This document shows, piece by piece, positions 22,529 to 28,456 of a DNA stretch of 28,456 bases (positions are counted from its first letter, which is position 1; each line of letters starts with the position of its first letter). Made by a program: the position numbers and the translations under genes. The stretch is from a virus, in the IMG/VR virus record IMGVR_UViG_3300021197_000443, positions 1-28,456 of that record, one strand, 5' to 3'. The notes under the pieces were generated by a model that did no database searches, had not been told where the DNA came from, and was given only the letters and a program-made list of their open reading frames with translations.

Positions 22529-23011
22529 TTACACCTCTAACAATAATTCAGATATTTTCATATTGTACGCATCAGACCTGAAGGTAAAATTGTTTGAAGG
22601 GTCTTTAGCCCCTTTCTTAAAGAATGTGCAGTCTTCATAGTACTTTTCGCTATCGTATAGACCTAAGAACCACCCATGACTATAGTCTCCTAAAACCCTA
22701 ACAAAAGCATAGTAGTCACATTTCTGCTTGTAGTAAGTGCCTATAGAGCAATCGTAAGTGGGTTTAGGTTCGACAGTCGTGCGTTTTGTCTTTACGTCAA
22801 CTGTCTTACCGTTTTCTAACGTAATGTCAAAGTCTATGTTTTTTTCAATGTTGGAAAAGGTTCCCCCTAAAACTTTTAGAGCTATCTCTTCTCCAACAAA
22901 ACCTACAAGATTTCCTTGACCACCCATAAAACTTCGCTTTAAAGTGCCTAAGTCTTTTGCCTTTTTACGAGCAGACAAAAACATCTTGTCAGTTACTTTG
23001 ACTTTTATCAT
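22529..23011 (-). CDS. PD-(D/E)XK nuclease-like protein
   Basis: A 160-residue protein. GNLVGFVGEEIALKVL (about 33-48) supplies a helical glutamate (Glu41/42), NIDFDITLENGKTVDVKTKR (about 58-77) supplies Asp62 and the Asp72-x-Lys74 pair. This E...D...DxK arrangement fits the PD-(D/E)XK nuclease core. The second half is rich in Tyr, Cys and Phe (YDCSIGTYYKQKCDYYAFVR) and beta-rich, as in restriction-like folds. Role unknown: it could be a DNA repair or host-DNA-degrading nuclease. It lies 9 bases after the RNR gene. Confidence 0.6.
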   Translation of the reverse strand: MIKVKVTDKMFLSARKKAKDLGTLKRSFMGGQGNLVGFVGEEIALKVLGGTFSNIEKNIDFDITLENGKTVDVKTKRTTVEPKPTYDCSIGTYYKQKCDYYAFVRVLGDYSHGWFLGLYDSEKYYEDCTFFKKGAKDPSNNFTFRSDAYNMKISELLLEV

Positions 23012-23020
23012 ATCTTTCCC

Positions 23021-24925
23021 TTACGTGATGTCCACTATCTCACACACATCACCAGAGCAAGCCATCGTTTGACTACCGGCGGTGTTATCTTCTTTCTCAT
23101 ATTCTGAAAGTTCAGACCAGTCAATAGTCTTAGGCATTTTAGCTAAAAGTTCTTCATACTTTTCCTTAGAGCAATCCTGATAAGGTGCTTGCTGGTAAGT
23201 ATGGTCTGAATGAGGTAGGAACGACACTCCTGACATCTCATCAAAGTTTTCGTACACAAACGCACCTACAGACATCCACTCACTATCACGGACTGATATT
23301 GTCACGGATGGTTTGTGTTCACACCATGACCTTTGATACGTCAGCCACATCTCTAGTTGCTCTATGGCTGTCATATCGTTTCTGGTGATAGCCCCTGCCG
23401 GTGACTTGACAGGGAAGCTGAACACAGTTGTTGTGTCACCCTTCATAACACAAGGCTCATTAGGAATACCTCTGTCAACCATAAACTGTGTCAGGGGATC
23501 TTTATTATCACCACGCACAGTGCGGATATAATAGGGGCTGTGGCGAGCATGTATGCCACTGGCACTATCCACCAGTTGTGAGACTGTTCCCGATGGTTTT
23601 ATACAGCTAATAGCAGTAGAATGAGGTATACCAAGACGATCAGCCCATTCAGCATTAGTATCAACAGCCACTGTTCGTAAATGCTCAAGGGTCTTCTTTA
23701 ACCCCCTGTTTTCTGAAGTTGTCAGTTTATTGTCCATTATCCCTGTGAGTGACACACCAAGCAACCGTTCTTCTTCTGTGTTGGTAGACCACACCTTTCG
23801 CAGGTAAGGGAACTTTGTGTACGATGATTGGATAGTTCCCAGAATTGTTGCCAGACGGACTTTTCGTTCCAGATCTTCGATACTGTCCGTAGCACGTATG
23901 ACAACTTCCGTAAGATTGCAGAACTGATTTGGGCGCAAGATGATCTCGCTGCAAGGATTGGTTCCGAACTCATGGTTAGGATCTCTGCGACCATACTTCT
24001 CAGCTTGTTTTTTACTCGCTTGACGATTGAATACACCACGTTCTCCAGACTTACTTTCCACTAGAGCTTGCCACTCCCGCATGAATGTTTCCATGTCAGG
24101 CTTCTCTGTGTAGCTCACACTGTTGTTAGCCAATGCACGATGAGCAGCAGTCTCCCACCAGCTTCCTGACTTAGCGTGACGCATCCGATCATCAGATAGA
24201 TTGGACAGAGAGATCATAGCTGACCTACGAACCCCGCCAACTACAACAATCTGACCAATAAAACACATAAGGTCATGGCACTCAATACTTGAAAGTTTAC
24301 GCCCTTGGGCATTCTTAAAGGTCTGTACAGCAAAGTTAAATAGCTCTACAAGAGGCGCAGGACCACTAGCTCTACCGCCGAATGTCTTTAGTCTTGCCCC
24401 AGCAGGACGTACTCTACTAACATCCCATTGAGGGATCTCACCAGCCCAGAGGAGTGCTAGAACTTGACGGAACGCCTTAGCCCAACCTTCCTTACTGTCT
24501 TTGACAACGACTGTGGTGTCACTCTCGAACAACTCAGGTACTTCAGGCAACTTGCTTATGAATTGTCTCTCGACACTGAAACCAACACCAGTGCCACACA
24601 GCAGGATAAACATAGCCTCATCGAAGGACTTAGGGTCATCTACGGGTAGGTAAGAGCAATTATAACCGGCTGTATTGTCTCTCTCTAAAGCTTTACCGGC
24701 TGTCATCATAGCTCGCATAGAAGGCATAACCTCTAGGCCTAAGATAGCATCACGTATTTGATTAACGTAGCTGTCCTTACCAGCTTTAGGGCGCACAACA
24801 TTATCCATGTAACGCTCTACTGTTTCAGACCAGTCTTCACGACCTTTACCATCAAAGTACTTTGCATAGCGAGATTTGGCTATGAAAGTCTGATAGTCTG
24901 TAGGTAAGTAATTATTTTTTGACAT
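23021..24925 (-). CDS. nrdJ: Ribonucleotide reductase, class II (adenosylcobalamin-dependent), monomeric type
   Basis: A 634-residue enzyme reducing ribonucleotides to deoxyribonucleotides for phage DNA synthesis. All key residues are visible by comparison with the Lactobacillus leichmannii enzyme: Cys90 in TAGYNCSYLP, Cys325 and Glu327 in GTNPCSEI, Cys336 eleven residues later (PNQFCNL), and a C-terminal CSGDVC pair (Cys623, Cys628) that re-reduces the active site. GTGVGFSVER, GGVRRSAMISLSNL and SCIKPSGTVSQLVDSASGIH are also typical. It is about 100 residues shorter than the Lactobacillus enzyme. No intein is seen. It needs no oxygen and no small subunit, but it needs host B12. MazG lies directly upstream. 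Confidence 0.92.
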   Translation of the reverse strand: MSKNNYLPTDYQTFIAKSRYAKYFDGKGREDWSETVERYMDNVVRPKAGKDSYVNQIRDAILGLEVMPSMRAMMTAGKALERDNTAGYNCSYLPVDDPKSFDEAMFILLCGTGVGFSVERQFISKLPEVPELFESDTTVVVKDSKEGWAKAFRQVLALLWAGEIPQWDVSRVRPAGARLKTFGGRASGPAPLVELFNFAVQTFKNAQGRKLSSIECHDLMCFIGQIVVVGGVRRSAMISLSNLSDDRMRHAKSGSWWETAAHRALANNSVSYTEKPDMETFMREWQALVESKSGERGVFNRQASKKQAEKYGRRDPNHEFGTNPCSEIILRPNQFCNLTEVVIRATDSIEDLERKVRLATILGTIQSSYTKFPYLRKVWSTNTEEERLLGVSLTGIMDNKLTTSENRGLKKTLEHLRTVAVDTNAEWADRLGIPHSTAISCIKPSGTVSQLVDSASGIHARHSPYYIRTVRGDNKDPLTQFMVDRGIPNEPCVMKGDTTTVFSFPVKSPAGAITRNDMTAIEQLEMWLTYQRSWCEHKPSVTISVRDSEWMSVGAFVYENFDEMSGVSFLPHSDHTYQQAPYQDCSKEKYEELLAKMPKTIDWSELSEYEKEDNTAGSQTMACSGDVCEIVDIT

Positions 24926-24937
24926 CCTCTTTTCCTC

Positions 24938-25276
24938 TTATCTGTTATCGCCAGAGCCTCTTAGTGTACCACGTTCCATGCGACCGTCAAGCTTTTCCAT
25001 ATTGAGTTCAATAATAGACTTAAGTGTCCCACCGTAGAGGTTAGCCAAAGCTGTCGTATAAAACAAGACATCACCTAATTCGTTAAGTAATTCCTCGTTT
25101 GAATAACGTGCTTTGTCACGTACCATTTTCTTTACTTTTTCAGCCACTTCTCCAGCCTCTCCAACAAGACCTAAAGTATTTTCAAAGATACGATCATTAC
25201 CTTTTGTCAAGATCTTACCCTCTACCCAATCAGAGTATGTGTCTAAAATCTCTCTGTATTCTCGCATTGAAATCAT
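24938..25276 (-). CDS. mazG: MazG-like nucleotide pyrophosphohydrolase
   Basis: A 112-residue protein with the MazG helical motif: GLVGEAGEVAEKVKKM gives Glu40 and Glu43 (ExxE), and NELGDVLFYTTALANLYGG gives Glu66 and Asp69 (ExxD). These residues bind magnesium for NTP pyrophosphate hydrolysis. Phage MazG proteins may adjust nucleotide pools or host ppGpp levels. The ATG at 25276 overlaps the upstream stop as ATGA, but it is only one base from AAGGA; Met at 25267 would be better spaced (nine bases), so the true start is uncertain by three codons. It precedes the RNR gene by 12 bases. Confidence 0.85.
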   Translation of the reverse strand: MISMREYREILDTYSDWVEGKILTKGNDRIFENTLGLVGEAGEVAEKVKKMVRDKARYSNEELLNELGDVLFYTTALANLYGGTLKSIIELNMEKLDGRMERGTLRGSGDNR

Positions 25277-25467
25277 TCCTTTTCCCTTTCTGCGTCGAAG
25301 GACATCACAGCGATTCCCCCTATATCTTCTATAGCATCAGTTATGTGTTCTTGTAAATCGTCTAAGACAGCAGAATCTGACACAGGATGCCAGTATACGG
25401 ATTTATCTACTGTTATGTGAAGATGTACATTGTAACTATCTTCACGAATTTCTTCTTGGTCTTCCAT
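25273..25467 (-). CDS. Hypothetical small acidic protein
   Basis: A 64-residue acidic protein (MEDQEEIREDSYN, then VHLHITVDKSVYWHPVSDSA, ending DAEREKE). It overlaps the end of the methyltransferase gene by 26 bases and ends ATGA with mazG. No family is recognised. The alternating hydrophobic N-terminal strand and helix (LDDLQEHITDAIEDIGGIAV) suggest a small alpha/beta fold. Coding is supported by overlaps on both sides in a compact block. Confidence 0.5.
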   Translation of the reverse strand: MEDQEEIREDSYNVHLHITVDKSVYWHPVSDSAVLDDLQEHITDAIEDIGGIAVMSFDAEREKE

Positions 25468-25990
25468 AATCTACTCTCCCGTAAAATTCTGTCGGGCCTT
25501 CATCTTCAACATCAAACAAATACCAAGCACAGTTATCTTTACCAACACTCTTGCTGCCTTCTATCCACTTCACTCTACCGACAGAAACAATCCTTGAGCA
25601 GTATAGCATAAACCTTTCTGACTGTAGAGTGTGCATCCAATCAGCATCAAATAAGAGCCAAGTAGGAGCAAACCTTACGAAGTGGTCTATCATAGGGTGG
25701 AGCAGTCTCCTATCCCAAGGTGGATTAGTTATTATAAAGTCTACAGGATCGAAGTCATAGTCTAGGCAATTAGCTCTTGATACACGATCACACTGAGGCT
25801 CTATGTCTATCGCAAGTGTACATGACAAATAAGAGTTGTCTTCAATGTGTTTGATTAACCTACCGTCACCAGCACAAGGCTCTGCAAAGTTTCCTGAGAA
25901 TGGTAAGTGTTCAAACAAAGGCAATACAGCAGAGAATGGTGTAGGATAGAAGTCTCGTTCTATTCTTTCAAACTCACTTCTTTTGCCCAT
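25442..25990 (-). CDS. DNA methyltransferase-like protein (SAM-dependent, N6-adenine type)
   Basis: A 182-residue protein with the hallmarks of class I SAM methyltransferases acting on amino groups: DFYPTP near residue 13, motif I EPCAGDGRL (37-45) for SAM binding, a post-motif acid in LAIDIEP, and motif IV TNPPW (88-92) for catalysis. There is no clear target-recognition domain, so it is compact. It could protect phage DNA from host nucleases or mark phage DNA. It overlaps the upstream PD-(D/E)XK gene by 17 bases, which suggests paired expression. Confidence 0.75.
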   Translation of the reverse strand: MGKRSEFERIERDFYPTPFSAVLPLFEHLPFSGNFAEPCAGDGRLIKHIEDNSYLSCTLAIDIEPQCDRVSRANCLDYDFDPVDFIITNPPWDRRLLHPMIDHFVRFAPTWLLFDADWMHTLQSERFMLYCSRIVSVGRVKWIEGSKSVGKDNCAWYLFDVEDEGPTEFYGRVDYGRPRRNS

Positions 25991-26327
25991 TAAAATACTC
26001 CAATAATTCTATACAAACCTCTGCGGGTAAAATCGCCAGAGGTTTTTCTCTGTCTGCCCTAATAAAAACAACAGGCAAATAATCACCATGTGTGTTTGCT
26101 TGGTCAAGCCAGCCATAAATAGTCTTAGCTGACTTAACTCTTTTACACTCAATCTGTATCGGAAGTATTTTTCTGGCGGCTGGGCTTAGTTGGACATCTT
26201 CTCCACCGGCTCCCATACTTGTACTCTTAACATCGTCATTCTCAAGCTGCGGGTATGTCTTGAGAATTAGATCCCGTATGTCCTGTTGGAAGACACGGCC
26301 TTTAGCTTTAGCTGACTGTGGCCTCAT
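25974..26327 (-). CDS. PD-(D/E)XK endonuclease (Holliday junction resolvase-like)
   Basis: A 117-residue protein. The N-terminus (AKAKGRVFQQDIRDLILKTY) is a basic helix. SMGAGGEDVQLSPAARK gives Asp44, and LPIQIECKRVK gives Glu60-x-Lys62, forming a D...ExK active site. TIYGWLDQANTHGDYLPVVF contains the usual Gln helix and last strands. Such short nucleases are common in marine phages and may resolve recombination or replication junctions. The ATG overlaps the upstream exonuclease gene by 4 bases and the end overlaps the methyltransferase gene by 17. Confidence 0.75.
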   Translation of the reverse strand: MRPQSAKAKGRVFQQDIRDLILKTYPQLENDDVKSTSMGAGGEDVQLSPAARKILPIQIECKRVKSAKTIYGWLDQANTHGDYLPVVFIRADREKPLAILPAEVCIELLEYFNGQKK

Positions 26328-27169
26328 AGCTCAAATACATCCCTTGGCTCTCTGGCTACATTAATCAGATAACGAGGACCACCCTTGTAGATAAATGTCC
26401 TCATGTCAGGCCAACAGATCTTCTTGAAGTCACAGTAGCTACACTGCGTACAAAGCTTAGTATTGCCACTTTTACCATCAGGCTCAGGCTCATATTCCCT
26501 CGCAGGGGGTTTGCCCATTTTCACGACAGACTTACAGTTTTCCACTTCAGCCTTCTTGGTCCTCACCTCTGGTGAAAGATCGTAGATGTCCAGAGCTATA
26601 TGACCAAACTGCTTATCAAAAGCTAAGAAGCCAGCCTTATTCTTTTCTGTGACAAGAGGATCATCTTGGCTACCGTAAAGGTAGGAAGACAACTGACTGA
26701 TGTAGCCGAAGGGGTCTTCTTCTCTCAGCTTACCTTCTTTGAACTTCCTGAAGCTGAAGCTAGAAGCAGACTTAACATCAATCAACATACCGTCGATAAC
26801 ACAGTCACGGTGACCTAATACGCCCTCTACGTTCAGTTGGTCTTGCATCCCTTCTACTTTATGTCCAGCAGCCATACACAAACCAATTATATGACTTTCC
26901 GTAAGGTCACCAAAGATAAACTTGTTGAGGGTAGAGGCTGTCAATTTCTCACGGTGGGTTGCCTTGTTGACAGTGTACCAAAGCTTACGTTCACACTTTG
27001 TTCCAAGACCAGAAAGACGAAGAGATCCTTTGTCTTCTCTTTTCTTCATTTGACGAAGAAGAGATTTACGGACATCTTCCGACACCCATTCCGCTACTTC
27101 TTCTGTATATCCCTCACCTGTTTGAAGGACATGGTTTACGTCTGCTACAAGAGATTCGATGGATGGCAT
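26324..27169 (-). CDS. Cas4/RecB-like exonuclease with Fe-S cluster
   Basis: A 281-residue protein. Nuclease core: LGHRDCVIDGMLIDVKSASS (about 118-137) with Asp126 and the Asp131-x-Lys133 pair, and the Gln-Tyr motif ISQLSSYLYG (Gln159, Tyr163). Cysteines for a 4Fe-4S cluster are Cys59 (GTKCERKLWY) and Cys243, Cys246 and Cys252 (CTQCSYCDFKKICWPD), with the Cas4/AddB spacing. Without CRISPR or AddA-like genes here, the likely role is processing of DNA ends in phage recombination or host DNA degradation. It overlaps the 70-residue gene upstream by 25 bases. Confidence 0.82.
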   Translation of the reverse strand: MPSIESLVADVNHVLQTGEGYTEEVAEWVSEDVRKSLLRQMKKREDKGSLRLSGLGTKCERKLWYTVNKATHREKLTASTLNKFIFGDLTESHIIGLCMAAGHKVEGMQDQLNVEGVLGHRDCVIDGMLIDVKSASSFSFRKFKEGKLREEDPFGYISQLSSYLYGSQDDPLVTEKNKAGFLAFDKQFGHIALDIYDLSPEVRTKKAEVENCKSVVKMGKPPAREYEPEPDGKSGNTKLCTQCSYCDFKKICWPDMRTFIYKGGPRYLINVAREPRDVFEL

Positions 27170-27357
27170 ACTTCTTCTCCGGTGTCATACACTGCAATTA
27201 AATAAGCCAAGTAAGACCAACCACACCCATTTACAGCCTCGTCAAGGAAGAGGAGACAATCTTCCATCGTCTCCACTCCTTTCTCTGTAAAGGTCACTGA
27301 GTGATCCCTACCATCTTCCTCTACCGTAGTTTCGTACTTAAGAGTAAGCTTTCCCAT
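27145..27357 (-). CDS. Hypothetical small protein
   Basis: A 70-residue protein abutting the SSB-like gene (stop at 27358) and overlapping the exonuclease gene by 25 bases. A strand-rich start (KLTLKYETTVEEDGRDHSVT) leads to a helix (GVETMEDCLLFLDEAVNGCG) and YLAYLIAVYDTGEEV. No family is recognised. Its place between the SSB-like protein and the exonuclease suggests a replication or recombination accessory role. Coding is supported by the tight packing. Confidence 0.5.
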   Translation of the reverse strand: MGKLTLKYETTVEEDGRDHSVTFTEKGVETMEDCLLFLDEAVNGCGWSYLAYLIAVYDTGEEVCHPSNLL

Positions 27358-27861
27358 CTACCAGACCAAAGCCTCATCACGTTCAGGGGCTTCGGCTGCT
27401 TCCACAACACCAACGCTTTCCAATGTTACGATGTTGACCCGACCTTTGTAGATCGAAACCTTTACCTTAACTTTAGAGCCGTTCCAGATGTTTTTTTCAG
27501 TATCCCAAGGCACTGCAACTTTGTTTTCTTGAGATGCCTTCCAATCAACTACATTAGGTGGTCCGTTTACTTGAGGTGTCCCATCGTCATTGGTAAACCT
27601 CTTGTGAAGATGTGTCCGTTTGAATGTATAACCATACAAACCATCTTCTGTTTCTTTGAACATCTCATTACCCAAGATGACGTCTGGAATACCGTCAGCA
27701 ATCATTCTCTTCTTCATGTCTTCATCAAAGACAAGTTGAATTTTGTACTGACCGTCAACGTCATCTAAGGGGTAAGCTTCGCTACCCATGTCACGGTTAC
27801 GTTCAAAGACCTGTGCGTACATGGATGTTCCATCATACGTTTTGTACACTGTTTTACTCAT
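27358..27861 (-). CDS. Single-stranded DNA-binding protein-like (OB-fold)
   Basis: A 167-residue protein with AAAGGAG seven bases before ATG. The pattern YAQVFERNRDMG, then YKIQLVFDEDMKKRMIADGI, then YTFKRTHLHKRF, and WNGSKVKVKVSIYKGRVNIV is that of phage OB-fold ssDNA-binding proteins near T7-like polymerases. The C-terminus is acidic and ends in an aromatic residue (APERDEALVW), like the protein-contact tails of SSB and T7 gp2.5. It would coat ssDNA and recruit the polymerase encoded just upstream. A promoter-like sequence precedes it. Confidence 0.65.
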   Translation of the reverse strand: MSKTVYKTYDGTSMYAQVFERNRDMGSEAYPLDDVDGQYKIQLVFDEDMKKRMIADGIPDVILGNEMFKETEDGLYGYTFKRTHLHKRFTNDDGTPQVNGPPNVVDWKASQENKVAVPWDTEKNIWNGSKVKVKVSIYKGRVNIVTLESVGVVEAAEAPERDEALVW

Positions 27862-27885
27862 AGTGATTCTCCTTTTGGAATCTGT

Positions 27886-27914
27886 CTTATATCATAAATA
27901 TTACAACTACGCAA
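27886..27914 (-). promoter_or_regulatory. Candidate promoter for the SSB-like gene with overlapping inverted repeat
   Basis: On the minus strand TTGCGT (27914-27909) is 17 bases from TATAAG (27891-27886), which differs from TATAAT at one position. ACGCA-A-TGCGT (27909-27919), a perfect 5-bp inverted repeat, overlaps the -35 box and the polymerase stop codon and could be an operator. The -35 box matches only three of six consensus bases. Confidence 0.3.
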
Positions 27915-27918
27915 TGCG

Positions 27919-28456
27919 TCAATGTGTCTCATACCAGTTCCTTCCAACATCTGACGAAACTGCCAATGGACAAAAGACATCAAGCTTATCTCTAACTCTG
28001 TTCATGCTCTCCTTTTGTATCCTAATTAACCTTTCAGCTATTTCCATCGAAGGCACTTCGACCTGCACTTCATCATGTACAATGTCGATCAGCTTAAAGT
28101 CTAAGCCTTCCTTCTCTGCTGCCGTTTTCCACTCTAGCACCCAATGCTTAACCACAACACTCTCGCCATTCTGGAGCATACCTGCTAGTGTTTTGTGTTC
28201 ACTGGGAACCTTTACCTTACGTCCATCAAGACCAGTAAAGTAACCTCTTCTGGCAATGTGTGGGATCTTCTTTTTCTTTAATTCTTTAAGTCCGTCGATA
28301 GATTCTAGAAAGTTATCAACGGCATCTTTAGCCTGTGTCCTATTGACCTTTAAGATGCTTGCTATCTTAGGGATACCCGCACCTAAGAGAAAGGCGTAGA
28401 TGAAGGTCTTAGCCATGTCTCGTGTCACATGCGGAATACCTAAAGCTCTTTTATTC
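27919..28456 (-). CDS. DNA polymerase, family A (C-terminal part; 5' end beyond window)
   Basis: The frame runs off the right edge; about 179 residues of the polymerase domain are visible. It begins NKRALGIPHVTRDMAKTF, the O-helix of family A polymerases, aligned with T7 RDNAKTFIYGFLYGAG. The dNTP-binding Arg and Lys are kept, the 762-equivalent (E. coli numbering) is Tyr, and the 766-equivalent is Leu where Tyr is nearly invariant. The palm motif C, IVHDEVQVEV, with the catalytic Asp, is intact. The C-terminus ends AVSSDVGRNWYETH. This is the replicative polymerase; the SSB-like gene follows 57 bases downstream. Confidence 0.88.
   Translation of the reverse strand, partial: NKRALGIPHVTRDMAKTFIYAFLLGAGIPKIASILKVNRTQAKDAVDNFLESIDGLKELKKKKIPHIARRGYFTGLDGRKVKVPSEHKTLAGMLQNGESVVVKHWVLEWKTAAEKEGLDFKLIDIVHDEVQVEVPSMEIAERLIRIQKESMNRVRDKLDVFCPLAVSSDVGRNWYETH

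Noticed and set aside
23021-24925. Intein in the RNR gene
   Set aside because: Catalytic motifs are continuous with normal spacing (Cys325 to Cys336 is eleven residues), and no splicing blocks are present.
26324-27169. True CRISPR Cas4
   Set aside because: Motifs match Cas4-like exonucleases, but no Cas1/Cas2 or repeat array is present; such phage proteins are usually recombination nucleases.

Overview
This window looks like part of the genome of a marine tailed phage with a long non-contractile tail (siphovirus type), probably infecting an alphaproteobacterium. The evidence is a full HK97-type head and neck set, a tape-measure protein with a lambda-like tail chaperone pair, a tail-tip block in the order seen in alphaproteobacterial phages and gene transfer agents (two beta-rich tip proteins, a cysteine peptidase, a large J-like protein), and an early block with a B12-dependent (class II) ribonucleotide reductase, MazG, a T7-like family A DNA polymerase and several PD-(D/E)XK nucleases. 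Many of the domains are ones I associate with uncultured marine phages. No terminase, portal, integrase, repressor, tRNA or rRNA gene is visible. The contig is cut at both ends: a tail-fibre gene on the left and the polymerase gene on the right.

The plus strand (1-21805) carries one long late block. Positions 1-5266 hold an adhesion cassette: a fibre with a cupredoxin-like insert, an internally duplicated beta-rich tail protein, an assembly-chaperone-like protein, a protein of about 17 short GSFxLTGQDA repeats and a BppU-like baseplate protein. Positions 5295-9001 hold head assembly: XkdF-type protease, scaffold-like protein, decoration protein, major capsid protein and a small unknown. Positions 9005-10688 hold connector, closure, neck and tail-terminator proteins. 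Positions 10700-14527 hold the tail tube, the frameshifted chaperone pair and the tape measure. Positions 14527-19812 hold the tail tip and a chimeric host-recognition protein. Positions 19827-21805 hold lysis: an M15 endolysin plus four or five small proteins, most with membrane segments. Nearly all junctions overlap (ATGA, TAATG or 8-nt overlaps), so translation is probably coupled. Hairpins follow the two most abundant structural proteins, capsid and tail tube.

The minus strand (28456 to 21924) carries the early, DNA-metabolism block. In transcription order it encodes DNA polymerase A (its C-terminal end), an OB-fold-like ssDNA-binding protein, a small unknown, a Cas4/RecB-like Fe-S exonuclease, a PD-(D/E)XK nuclease, a small DNA methyltransferase, a small unknown, MazG, class II RNR, another PD-(D/E)XK-like protein, a DUF3310 protein, a 47-residue membrane protein and a small cysteine-containing protein. 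The two blocks converge at 21806-21925, where two hairpin terminators sit behind a promoter-like sequence.

The most interesting unexplained structures are these. (1) The tail chaperone leader (11612-11711) has a hairpin whose whole 8-nt loop is complementary to a downstream CCCGACA element, repeated at an exact 16-nt period up to the start codon. (2) The convergent junction may encode a short RNA with three exposed CUCCU motifs, or GGAG motifs if read from the other strand. (3) The prohead-protease domain is split across overlapping reading frames. (4) The fibre carries a cupredoxin-like domain with a complete His/Cys/His/Met ligand set. (5) The polymerase has Leu in place of a near-invariant O-helix tyrosine.
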